DNA of 64,000 nt, taken from Pseudalgibacter ostreae (GTDB lineage Bacteria; Bacteroidota; Bacteroidia; Flavobacteriales; Flavobacteriaceae). Of this stretch, positions 45,501 through 53,860 are shown in pieces. The notes beneath the pieces are model-generated. The model searched no databases and was not told the origin of the DNA. It worked only from the letters and a program-made list of their open reading frames with translations. Where the stretch lies: NCBI RefSeq assembly GCF_042427585.1, contig NZ_JBHMFC010000105.1, positions 132,775-196,774 on the forward strand. Reading direction: 5' to 3'. A program made the position numbers and the translations under genes. Each line of letters starts with the position of its first letter. Position 1 is the first letter of the stretch.

Positions 45501-46892
45501 CTATACGCGTTCTTTTTCATGCGCTTCCGAAACTCCGTCTTCACATTCTTCTTGGTATAAATAACGTTCTTTACTATCGTCAAGTTCATCCATCCATTCG
45601 GTATGGTGCGTTTCAGCCTTGGTTCCTGTAACCACACTCTGAAACGTTTTATCCCTATAGGTTAAAATATTCTCGTCTTTATCTTTAAGCCATTCTTTAA
45701 ACATGACAGCAACTTGATCGACATTAAAATCTGGATAATCAGATAAAGCCAACAAATCTTTTATATAAGCCGTTTGAAAATCGACGTGATCAAAACTCGT
45801 TTCCAGCTTCTCATTAGCATCCAGCCATTTATCGATATCTATACGACGCTCGGCTTTTTTAGGCAATTGGTATTGATTCATTATAAAATCTCTGGCAACC
45901 CACGCTTGCGCATCAAACATATTAAAGGTATAATATTGATCTTGCATCCCCAAATAGATCAGGTTAGGCAGATCGTTAAAAAACACGCCTTTGTACAAGT
46001 GGTCTGGATAAAGATTATTTTTGGTCTTTAATCGCAATTCATCTGGAAGAAACGGAAATTTATGTTGATATCCCGTACACATAACAACCGCATCAAACCT
46101 TCGGGAGGTACCATCTTTAAAATATGCCGTGTCTCCTTCAAAATATTTCAATAACGGCACTTCTGTAATACCATCTGGCCAATTAACGCCAATTGGGTTG
46201 CTTCGATAACTTAAAGTTACCGATTTTGCGCCGTGTTTATAACACTGAACGCCAATATCTTCAGCAGAATAACTACTTCCAATAATGAGCAAATCTTGAT
46301 CCTTATATGGGTCTGCCCCCCTAAAATCATGAGCATGCATCACCTGTCCTGGGAATTGTTCTATCCCTTTAAAATAAGGCATATTAGGTGTAGAGAAGTG
46401 ACCAGAAGCCACTACCAGATAATCAAACTCCTCGGAGTAGGTTTTATCAATTTTTAAATTATCTAGTACCACTTCGAATTTTTTTGTCTCCTCGTTATAG
46501 TTCACCCAACGCACCGTGGTATCAAAACTTATATAATCCCTAACATTATTCTTTTTAATACGCCCTTGAATATAATCGAACAAGACAGGCCTTGGCGGAT
46601 AAGAGGATATCGGTTTTTTAAAGTGTTCATCAAATGAATAATCTGAAAACTCCAAGCATTCTTTAGGGCCATTAGACCATAAATACTTATACATACTGCC
46701 ATGAGTGGGCTCACCATATTTTCCCACTCCCGTACGCCATGAGTAGTTCCACATACCGCCCCAATTGCTTTGTTTCTCAAAACAAACTACCTCTGGCACT
46801 TCCAAACCTTCATTCTTTGCTGCTTCAAAAGCTCTTAATTGAGCCAAGCCACTCGGCCCAGCACCAATAATTCCTACACGTTTTTTTTTCAT
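45501..46892 (-). CDS. tmm: Trimethylamine monooxygenase (flavin-containing monooxygenase)
   Basis: 463 residues from ATG 46892; the frame also extends to a TTG at 46904. Motifs: FAD site GAGPSG (10-15), LWSNGPKECLEF, the FMO fingerprint FPGQVMHAHDF (F-x-G-x3-H-x3-F), NADPH site GSSYSAEDIG, and CTGYQHKFPFL. The blocks GEPTHGSMYKYLWSNGPK and QDQYYTFNMFDAQAW match the characterised bacterial Tmm enzymes closely along the whole length. It oxidises trimethylamine to trimethylamine N-oxide with NADPH and oxygen, a known marine osmolyte and nitrogen step. A -7-like TATATTTG lies at 46952-46945 without a clear -33. No TMAO demethylase or transporter is adjacent. Confidence 0.87.
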   Translation of the reverse strand: MKKKRVGIIGAGPSGLAQLRAFEAAKNEGLEVPEVVCFEKQSNWGGMWNYSWRTGVGKYGEPTHGSMYKYLWSNGPKECLEFSDYSFDEHFKKPISSYPPRPVLFDYIQGRIKKNNVRDYISFDTTVRWVNYNEETKKFEVVLDNLKIDKTYSEEFDYLVVASGHFSTPNMPYFKGIEQFPGQVMHAHDFRGADPYKDQDLLIIGSSYSAEDIGVQCYKHGAKSVTLSYRSNPIGVNWPDGITEVPLLKYFEGDTAYFKDGTSRRFDAVVMCTGYQHKFPFLPDELRLKTKNNLYPDHLYKGVFFNDLPNLIYLGMQDQYYTFNMFDAQAWVARDFIMNQYQLPKKAERRIDIDKWLDANEKLETSFDHVDFQTAYIKDLLALSDYPDFNVDQVAVMFKEWLKDKDENILTYRDKTFQSVVTGTKAETHHTEWMDELDDSKERYLYQEECEDGVSEAHEKERV

Positions 46893-47182
46893 ATTATATA
46901 ACAATAGTTGTTTAGGCTGATATAAAAATGAATTGAAAACAATCCAAATATACCAACAATTATTAATTCTATTTTTAGTAAAAGGCTGCGTTAGTGCAGT
47001 ATATAAAACAACACAATACCTATTCCAATTTAAAAGTATAGCTTTTAATACCGGATAATTGCGCTATTTTTCATGGGCCAATAATATAATGTATTTTCAG
47101 TAATATTCCTAATCATAACACTTAAAAACACTCCCTTAGCCTGGATGCCCGATCTATTTAAAATCCCCTTATAGATGATGGT

Positions 47183-48082
47183 TTATCGGGGTATATGCTG
47201 TGGTTTTTTCTTTTGTTCTCGAATTAAATAAATTCCAACCAAAATTAAAACAGCCCCAAGAAGGTACCAAATAGTAAATTTTTCACCATCCAAGAGTCCC
47301 CAAGCTACAGCTACAACTGGCAATAAGTAGGTTACCGTACTAGCAAATACCGGCGACACGTCTTGAATCAATTTATAATAAAGAACACCACAAATAGCGG
47401 TGCCCAAAACACCAAGAATCATCATATACCCCATGGCTCCCCATGTTTGTGGGTTCGACTGGAAATTTGTAAAAAAACCCGATGCCCCTAAAACTACAAA
47501 CGATGGCACAGTCCACAACATAATGGCGCCACTGGACAATTGCAACGAAGGCACATGTGCTAGCTTGTTTTTTACAATTAATGCAGCAAGCCCATAACAG
47601 GCCGTTGCTAGAACAATAAGTAAGGCCGACCCCAATTGTGTGTTTTCAGAACTGGTTTCTGAAAAATATAAAAGTATTGCAGCTCCAGAAAAGCCTATTA
47701 TCGCTCCTACAAATTGGATGATTTTACTTTTAATCCCAAAAAATAAGAATCCCAGAATTAATATAAAAACTGGGACTAAGGTATCTAAAATACCTGCCAT
47801 AGAACTGCTTACATGCTTCTGAGCGATAGGAAATAAAAAAGTGGGGAAAAAATTACCAAAAAAACCTGTTATACCTACCCAAATTAAGGTGTTTTTAGAC
47901 ATATACCGTAATGCTGGCACACCAAATTTTACAAGAGCGATACCCGAAAACAACATCCGTAACGCTCCAATTTCATAAGGATTAAAAACCAAGAGCGTTT
48001 TTTTTATTAATATAAAAACACTTCCCCAAGTTAAGGCAAGAATAATCAATACCATCCATTTATTGCCGAGTGCTTTTTTCAT
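47183..48082 (-). CDS. EamA/DMT-family membrane transporter
   Basis: 299 residues with about ten transmembrane helices in two EamA repeats (about 8-140 and 150-285). The opening VLIILALTWGSVFILIKKTL and the second-half GVLYYKLIQDVSPVFAS...AWGLLDGEKFT are typical of drug/metabolite transporters that move amino acids or other small metabolites out of the cell. A terminal Lys/Arg-rich tail follows. It lies 290 bases upstream of tmm on the same strand, but nothing proves a functional link. Substrate unknown. Confidence 0.85.
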   Translation of the reverse strand: MKKALGNKWMVLIILALTWGSVFILIKKTLLVFNPYEIGALRMLFSGIALVKFGVPALRYMSKNTLIWVGITGFFGNFFPTFLFPIAQKHVSSSMAGILDTLVPVFILILGFLFFGIKSKIIQFVGAIIGFSGAAILLYFSETSSENTQLGSALLIVLATACYGLAALIVKNKLAHVPSLQLSSGAIMLWTVPSFVVLGASGFFTNFQSNPQTWGAMGYMMILGVLGTAICGVLYYKLIQDVSPVFASTVTYLLPVVAVAWGLLDGEKFTIWYLLGAVLILVGIYLIREQKKKPQHIPR

Positions 48083-48602
48083 TATTCGAATTTGTTTAAA
48101 GTCATTCCGTAAAAAATAAAAGTTAAAATAAAAAGCAGTTCAAAACACAAGGCAAAAACCTTTCCTTTCACATTGCGCCCAATATAAAGCTTATTTTAAA
48201 ATAGGCTGTAACATCCTCTTCTAATTAAGCCCATTAGTTCGCTCTACCTCCTTTTAGAAAAATAGCCTGTCCCCTCTCCCTTTCAGGAACCGTATGGTAT
48301 TTTGCTCAATTTACTGCAAAACATTCCAATCGCTCTACAAGCATTTATAGCTTAAAAAAGATGGGCTGGTTTTAACCCCAATTGCTTGTGCCGCCCTCTG
48401 GTTTAAAAAATGATCTTTTCCTCTAAATTTACAAGATGCAAATCGGTGCGAAAAGAAAAGCAGCTTAGTAAATAGGAATGTCTTAATTTCAGAAAGCTTG
48501 TAAAGGCGCATGGGCAATAAAAGGACTTAAAAGCATGAACCAACCAAATTAATAGCTAGCGCAACCCCTCAATACAACGGTATTTTATAATCGATGATTG
48601 CT
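48083..48602. other. Intergenic region, no gene seen
   Basis: 520 bases with no credible coding frame. It contains an isolated half-site TTAGTTCG (48234-48241) without a partner. No clear terminator or promoter pair was seen. Confidence 0.45.
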
Positions 48603-49061
48603 TTATGAATGCATTCTATGGATAAGGCTTTGCTTTTTCATTACCAATCTAACATCATGGTCCAGATAGTAATCTTCTGAGGTAAGAACATGTTCAAATC
48701 CTAAATTCTGATAAATTTTTATAGCTGAAAAGTTATCAGGATGAACCGTTAAACAAATTTCATTGCTCAAATTATTTTCCAGTATTTCGACCAATCGCTT
48801 TATTAATTTCTTTCCTATATTATGACCTCTAGCATCTGGGTGTACGCACATTGACAAAACCCAACCTTGACCGGATTTTTTGATTAAATGTCCCAATGCA
48901 TACCCTAAGATTTCATTTTGTTCTTCTGCAACCAAAAAATAGGGTTCTGAAATATCAAAAAACTGTCTTAAAACAAAAAGAGGATAACTGCCTTTATCAA
49001 AACTCAAAACCTCAATATCATGAATACGTTTTAAGTCTGCCAATGTTGCTTTTCTAATCAT
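48603..49061 (-). CDS. GNAT-family N-acetyltransferase (RimI-like)
   Basis: 152 residues. The acetyl-CoA motif A is SMCVHPDARGHNIGKKLIKR (about 91-110), containing the R/Q-x-x-G-x-G/A pattern as RGHNIG. EILGYALG forms the preceding strand, and SAIKIYQNLGFEHV the closing Tyr helix. It transfers an acetyl group to an amine; the target is not identifiable. Spacing of 53 bases from the HdeD-like gene places it last in the run of genes headed by the META lipoprotein, though its own promoter cannot be excluded. Confidence 0.87.
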   Translation of the reverse strand: MIRKATLADLKRIHDIEVLSFDKGSYPLFVLRQFFDISEPYFLVAEEQNEILGYALGHLIKKSGQGWVLSMCVHPDARGHNIGKKLIKRLVEILENNLSNEICLTVHPDNFSAIKIYQNLGFEHVLTSEDYYLDHDVRLVMKKQSLIHRMHS

Positions 49062-49114
49062 ACTTATTGCATTTGCACTGTTCTATGGGCACTCCATATT
49101 CCTTGTTTTCTCAT

Positions 49115-49753
49115 TTAAGCGTCCCATTCCTTACGAATATCTTCTACCAACGCATCATAACGCTCCCTTAAATCTGAAGAAAGTACTTTTGATGAGTTAT
49201 AAAGTTTTCGCAATTGTAAAGCTAAAAAAACACTAAAAAGTCCAGCAAACAAAAAGCTTAAGGCAATTAGAATAACCACACTCATACCTGCAAAAACAGG
49301 ATTCCAAATTAAGAAAAAAGAGGCGACACCACCTAAAACGCCCAACACCAGTAATCCACTCCAGTTTTTGTTACCATATCTTTTAACATCCATAGCAAAG
49401 CTTATGGCCGAAACAGAACGAAATAATATGATAAATCCAATATAAAATGCTAATACCCTAATAGAAAGGGCAGGATGAGCAATTAGAGAAATACCGATAA
49501 TAAAAGTGATGATCCCGAATGCCAAAGACCAGCCCCAATTATCCATGTGATATCTGTTAGCGATAGAGAAAATAATTTCTGAAAGCCCTCCAAATAAAAA
49601 GGATAGCGCAAATAAAACAGATAATGCAAGCAATGAGCCTGCGGGCGAAGTAAACACCACCATACTAACGATTACAAAGAACAGCCCTACCAACAAAGGA
49701 ATGTACCAATGCTTAATCGCATTTCTAATGGATTTTAAAAAAAATGTTTCCAT
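49115..49753 (-). CDS. DUF308/HdeD-family membrane protein
   Basis: 212 residues with six hydrophobic helices arranged as three short pairs (e.g. YIPLLVGLFFVIVSMVVF, LALSVLFALSFLFGGLSEI, FGIITFIIGISLIAHP), the repeat structure of HdeD. A charged tail (RERYDALVEDIRKEWD) follows. HdeD relates to acid or envelope stress in enterobacteria, but function in Bacteroidota is unknown. It is in the middle of a same-strand gene series, 33 bases after the DUF2141 gene. Confidence 0.82.
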   Translation of the reverse strand: METFFLKSIRNAIKHWYIPLLVGLFFVIVSMVVFTSPAGSLLALSVLFALSFLFGGLSEIIFSIANRYHMDNWGWSLAFGIITFIIGISLIAHPALSIRVLAFYIGFIILFRSVSAISFAMDVKRYGNKNWSGLLVLGVLGGVASFFLIWNPVFAGMSVVILIALSFLFAGLFSVFLALQLRKLYNSSKVLSSDLRERYDALVEDIRKEWDA

Positions 49754-49786
49754 AATAATCTACATTAAAATATTTTTCACTCTCTT

Positions 49787-50203
49787 TTAATTTCTAAGCT
49801 TAATCTTCAATACTGAATCTTTTTGAAATGAAAATTTACAATCTTCGTAAGAAGGCGCAGAAAACTTAGGTTTTATATTGTTTGAAAAACCATAGGGCTC
49901 TTTAGGAATACCTATAAAATTCCGATTACATATACCATCTGAATTTTCATCATGATACATAGAAATGGCATAAACCCCTTTTGGCAAATCCTTAATAACA
50001 AGGGTTTTTGTAGTCTCATCTGCAGCAATGGTATAATTTTTTATTGCAGCGCCCTCTCTTAAAAAACGGGTTCCTGTATTGAAAACACCTATAATTATTT
50101 CGCCTTCCGAAACTTCAATATTTTGGATTTCAATAGTTAATTCAGGATTGTTGATAGAAAAAAAATTTATTAAAATAGAAACATATAATACAAAAATAAT
50201 CAT
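49787..50203 (-). CDS. DUF2141 secreted protein
   Basis: 138 residues with an N-terminal signal (about 1-18). The mature protein is a single beta-sandwich with EGEIIIGVFNTGTRFL, LPKGVYAISMYHDENSDG and GIPKEPYGFSNN, the pattern that defines DUF2141. Its biochemical role is unknown. The start overlaps the epimerase gene's stop by 4 bases, so translation is coupled. Confidence 0.85.
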   Translation of the reverse strand: MIIFVLYVSILINFFSINNPELTIEIQNIEVSEGEIIIGVFNTGTRFLREGAAIKNYTIAADETTKTLVIKDLPKGVYAISMYHDENSDGICNRNFIGIPKEPYGFSNNIKPKFSAPSYEDCKFSFQKDSVLKIKLRN

Positions 50204-51225
50204 GGTTTTGAGTTTTGGTTAAAAAAATGATTTATACGAGTTATGTCGTTTCTTTTAAAGGCTTGATAAGGTTCAGACTGTTTTAGCAAATACCATTTGA
50301 TAGGCCGCCTAAACAAAGATGCCATGTTTTTTTTAAAAGAAGACACCTTTCTACGTTCTGTTTTAAAATAATCTTCTAAAGTATGGTGTCTAAAATGAAC
50401 TATTTTATTAAGATCTTCCCAATCGGCATAATAGCCACAATGAAAATTTTTATCTGCAAAAGCATGATGAGGAAAATCTAATTTCCCTAAACCAAATATA
50501 GCAAATGAACGTTCTAAGAAATGGGCATAACCAATCCGGCAGGTTTCTCCTCCTCCTAAGTTAAAAATACGTTTTGAAAGGAGGTTTTGTTTCTCAATTC
50601 CATTAACAAAAGCACGTGCGGTATCTTGAGGTGTTGCAATCTCCAATGCGGTATTTAAAGGTTGATGAAACATAAGCTTAGATACTTTATGATTGCCCAT
50701 AATGGCTGCCAATCTAAAGATAGTCCAATTTAACTTGCAGTTTTGAACTCGTTTTTCTGAAGCTATTTTGGTATCGGCATAAGCATCCCCTTCACTTGGA
50801 ACAAGAGGATCGGTTACTTTTATATAAGGTGTTTTTACCCGATCGCCATATACAGAAATACTAGAACTATACATAAAAAATGCGTTAGGTGCATGCTGTT
50901 CCAAGTGCTCAATTAAGTTTTTTGTACCCTGGGTATTTACTTGTTGTGCTAATTCTGGAACATCGTCTGCTAACGGTGGAATAATAGCAGCCAAATGAAT
51001 AACAACATCTACTGGGGTTTTAATTTCATCAAAATCCTTAGGATCGGTAATATCCCCAAAAACAATTTTTAATTTGTCTTGATAAGGTGTAAGTTTTCGA
51101 ATGGACGTTTTTGTTTTTTTATCAAAAACAGTAATATCATAACAGGCCTTATCTATAAGCTGCTTTAAGACCTCAAAACCAACGGTTCCGGAAACACCAG
51201 TAATTAAAATATGTTTTTTTACCAT
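50200..51225 (-). CDS. NAD-dependent epimerase/dehydratase (extended SDR)
   Basis: 341 residues. The dinucleotide fold starts ITGVSGTVG (G-x-x-G-x-x-G, about 7-15). FGDITDP and VIHLAAIIPP are typical strand motifs, SSSISVYGD gives the catalytic Ser, and YADTK the Y-x-x-x-K pair. It belongs with UDP-glucose-4-epimerase-like enzymes, but the substrate cannot be named. It overlaps the DUF2141 gene by 4 bases and follows DUF488 by 33 bases. The C-terminal tail of about 50 basic residues is longer than in minimal epimerases. Confidence 0.85.
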   Translation of the reverse strand: MVKKHILITGVSGTVGFEVLKQLIDKACYDITVFDKKTKTSIRKLTPYQDKLKIVFGDITDPKDFDEIKTPVDVVIHLAAIIPPLADDVPELAQQVNTQGTKNLIEHLEQHAPNAFFMYSSSISVYGDRVKTPYIKVTDPLVPSEGDAYADTKIASEKRVQNCKLNWTIFRLAAIMGNHKVSKLMFHQPLNTALEIATPQDTARAFVNGIEKQNLLSKRIFNLGGGETCRIGYAHFLERSFAIFGLGKLDFPHHAFADKNFHCGYYADWEDLNKIVHFRHHTLEDYFKTERRKVSSFKKNMASLFRRPIKWYLLKQSEPYQAFKRNDITRINHFFNQNSKP

Positions 51226-51258
51226 ATACGTGTGTCGTTTTATTGCTTTTTTATTCGA

Positions 51259-51783
51259 TTAATGATAGGTCAATTGACCATTTTTCAACTGTGCCGGTTT
51301 GGTATAAGGGTGCTCGGTTGGTGTATGGCCATCTATAATATGATACACCTTCCAACCCTGGGCCTTTAACTGATCGGCAATCATAGAACGATGGCAACGC
51401 CACCAAACCGCTTCAGAGCACATTATAGCACAACGCTTTTTTTTAGCCATATCCACAAGCGCATGCAGGGTATTTTTAAATTCTAGAGTTTCCATATAAT
51501 CCGCGTATCCCCTAAAAGAAGGATGTCTCCACACCGTGTTTTCTGAATCAACACTGGCTTTTCTACGCCCTCCAAGTGCCTCTAAATGACTATAAATAAG
51601 TCCTTTTTGAGGTAACACACTCTCCAAATTTTCTTTTTTAAAATGAGGAAACCTTTTAGAGCCAGGAAAGCGCCGCACATCGACCAATTGCTCTATACGG
51701 TAGAAAGTTAACAACTCCAGGAAAGCATCCATAGCTCTAGTGGAGTGTCCAATAGTCCATACTATCTTATCGGATATGACCAT
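51259..51783 (-). CDS. DUF488-family protein
   Basis: 174 residues. The N-terminus WTIGHSTRAMDAFLELL and LVDVRRFPGSKRFPHF are defining for DUF488. The closing CSEAVWWRCHRSMIAD places two Cys residues near an Arg/His pair, suggesting a metal- or nucleic-acid-related active site. Function is not established. It follows the SDR gene by 13 bases and shares its operon. Confidence 0.85.
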   Translation of the reverse strand: MVISDKIVWTIGHSTRAMDAFLELLTFYRIEQLVDVRRFPGSKRFPHFKKENLESVLPQKGLIYSHLEALGGRRKASVDSENTVWRHPSFRGYADYMETLEFKNTLHALVDMAKKKRCAIMCSEAVWWRCHRSMIADQLKAQGWKVYHIIDGHTPTEHPYTKPAQLKNGQLTYH

Positions 51784-51796
51784 GTGCTTTAATTTT

Positions 51797-52609
51797 TTAA
51801 CTCATTTTTTTTATGTGCTGTATCACGCCGCCGTCTACTAAAATATCGGTTCCCGTAATAAATTGCGCTTCATCGCTAGCTAAAAACCGTACTACACCTG
51901 CAACGTCTTCCGGTGTTCCGTTTCGTTTTAGAGGCGTGGCCTGCTTAATCATTTCCATTCTTTCGGGATGTTCTTCAGCGGCTTTTAAAGCCATAGGGGT
52001 TTCAATAACCCCTGGAGAAACACTTACAATTCTTGCACCTTTTTCACCCCATTTATCTACATTCTTGTAAACCAACAATTGTACACCTCGTTTAGCAAAA
52101 TTATACATCAAGTCTGAACTGTTCTTTACAAAACCACTTATAATACCAAAGGATTCTGATGCCTGTGGATTTTTAAGGGCTTCATCGTACGCTGTGTTTA
52201 CAGGAATGGTATGAGCCATCATAGAAGAAAGTAAAATGGCAACGGAATCCTTTTCAGCAATCGTGTAAAAAGCATCTACCAAAAGCTCTGTAGCCACCAA
52301 ATCGATAGTATATACTTTTTGTATATCCGTTACGGTACCGCTAACCCCTGCCGTGTGAATTAATGCTTTTAGCGCTCCTAAATTAGAAACATATGTAACA
52401 AGCTTTTCAATATCACTTTCTTTTGTAATATCGCAAGCAATACCCGTAACATCAAAGCCCTCTTTTAATAACTCATCTACAGTAGAGTCTACTTGTTCTT
52501 GAACGTAATCTGTTATAACCATAGAATGGTTTTTAAACGTTCTAGCACAAGTTTGACCTATACCCCCAGCGCCTCCGGTAATTACAATTATTTTTTTTTG
52601 GACGTCCAT
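51797..52609 (-). CDS. Short-chain dehydrogenase/reductase
   Basis: 270 residues. Cofactor site TGGAGGIG (11-18), ALIHTAGVSGT replacing the usual NAG block, catalytic Ser in ILLSSMMAHT and the Tyr/Lys pair in YNFAK. The closing TPMALKAAEEHPERM, TPEDVAGVVRFLASDEA and ITGTDILVDGG are standard. It is a cytosolic NAD(P)-dependent oxidoreductase of unknown substrate. The gene is the second of the META-led run, 54 bases from its neighbour. Confidence 0.88.
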   Translation of the reverse strand: MDVQKKIIVITGGAGGIGQTCARTFKNHSMVITDYVQEQVDSTVDELLKEGFDVTGIACDITKESDIEKLVTYVSNLGALKALIHTAGVSGTVTDIQKVYTIDLVATELLVDAFYTIAEKDSVAILLSSMMAHTIPVNTAYDEALKNPQASESFGIISGFVKNSSDLMYNFAKRGVQLLVYKNVDKWGEKGARIVSVSPGVIETPMALKAAEEHPERMEMIKQATPLKRNGTPEDVAGVVRFLASDEAQFITGTDILVDGGVIQHIKKMS

Positions 52610-52663
52610 TTTTATATTAGTTTATAAGTTAATACATTTTTAAAAGTCTGTTTTTTAAAATTT

Positions 52664-53479
52664 TCACTTCACATACACGGCTTCAAAAACAGCTAATGGA
52701 GCTTTTCTTCCCATATTTAGTGACAACATATCCTTATCTAGGGTATAGTGATCTGCAAGTTCAAACACCTTTAAAAACTCAGATTCATTAAAATCCATAT
52801 CTGGACATGCTCTCATGGTTACGGCTATGTTTTCAAATTGAATGCTGTTGTCCTTTTCTAATTTATATGCTCCACTTAATGAATTACAGCCCGAAAACCC
52901 TGTTATACGATTTTCATCTGCGGCTAAAATGAAAAATATCTCACGCTCTTGCTGATCTGCCATAACGATATCTTTGCCCCCTAAGGTTCTAAGTACCCAA
53001 CGCTTTTCAACAATAGGCTCCTTATTTATACCCGCTTTTTTAAAACCTGCCAAAACCTCGTTTGAAGCACTATAAAGTGTTAAATGATTATCTGAAATAG
53101 TGAAGCTATCGGCACCTTCAAAAACACCTAAAATTACCGACTCGTTTATTTTAGCATCTGGACATGCCATTCTCGTCGATCCTATTTGCGAAAAAGAAAT
53201 ACGCTTGCCCTCTTCTAAAGTATAAGTTCCCATAAACGTATTACATCCTGAATGGCCAGTAATTCGTTTGTTTTTAGGATTTAAAACAAAGTATATTACA
53301 GGCGCATCCACCTCTTTACCAGGCGTATCCTCTCCCTTTAACGTGTTTATAACCCATTTTGTATTTTCAATAGATACAGTTGAAACCTTAACTGCTACAT
53401 CTGAAGTTTTTAAGTGTGCTTTTTCACCATTCTTACAGCCCATAGCCATTAGAGCACCTATTATTAACCTTGTTTTCAT
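52664..53479 (-). CDS. Lipoprotein with two META (HslJ-like) domains
   Basis: 271 residues. A short lipoprotein signal ends MAMGC15. Two tandem META domains follow (about 37-145 and 155-270). Each has the W-x-L/x-N-T...SGCNTFMG / SGCNSLSGAY centre and a RMACPDAKINES / RACPDMDFNESEF closing block, so one arose by duplication. HslJ in E. coli is a heat-inducible outer-membrane lipoprotein tied to novobiocin resistance; function here is unknown. The gene heads the run to 48603. Its promoter carries the same inverted repeat, at the same distance, as the efflux regulator's promoter. Confidence 0.85.
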   Translation of the reverse strand: MKTRLIIGALMAMGCKNGEKAHLKTSDVAVKVSTVSIENTKWVINTLKGEDTPGKEVDAPVIYFVLNPKNKRITGHSGCNTFMGTYTLEEGKRISFSQIGSTRMACPDAKINESVILGVFEGADSFTISDNHLTLYSASNEVLAGFKKAGINKEPIVEKRWVLRTLGGKDIVMADQQEREIFFILAADENRITGFSGCNSLSGAYKLEKDNSIQFENIAVTMRACPDMDFNESEFLKVFELADHYTLDKDMLSLNMGRKAPLAVFEAVYVK

Positions 53480-53509
53480 ATTTTATCATGTTTTAAAATG
53501 TCAACCCCT

Positions 53510-53544
53510 CAAATCTACGATTAGTTCGTTAAGTTACGAACCAA
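53510..53544 (-). promoter_or_regulatory. Promoter and operator-like repeat of the META-lipoprotein operon
   Basis: The minus-strand -7 is TAGATTTG (53517-53510). Exactly three bases upstream is TTAGTTCG-N8-CGAACCAA (53521-53544), one mismatch from the operator at 44338. Both the 24-base length and the 3-bp offset from the -7 match. The start codon lies 31 bases from the -7. Confidence 0.68.
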
Positions 53545-53860
53545 TCAAATGTAAAATATTGTTAAATTATTTATATCCATCATACACAAAAGGCTTTTTA
53601 AACAAGTTGACCTCACACCTAAATGATTGTTTAAGTATTTTTAAAGAAGTTTTAAAAAAAAAAGACCAATCCTCCCTTATTTTAAAAAATCGGTTTGTTG
53701 TCTTACCGAAATCCGCATCACAAGGGTTTCCCGATTTTGTACTTCTATCTCTGGATGATACGCTATAGCCCCTATATCTAAAAATAGCCGAATACTTATC
53801 TTGTATGTTCGGTATTAGGCCAAGCAAAGGCATTTTCACTTTTTAAAGGGGAGCTTTCTT
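53545..53860. other. Intergenic region, no gene supported
   Basis: A 90-codon frame on the minus strand (53567-53839) exists but resembles no recognised family and has no promoter or start signal that sets it apart. The stretch is best left as non-coding. Confidence 0.4.

Noticed and set aside
48234..48241. TTAGTTCG half-site upstream of the EamA gene
   Set aside because: No CGAAC partner at the proper distance and no -7 element beside it.
53567..53839. 90-codon open frame on the minus strand in the gap between the META and MFS genes
   Set aside because: No family resemblance, signal or promoter distinguishes it, and its composition is not clearly coding.
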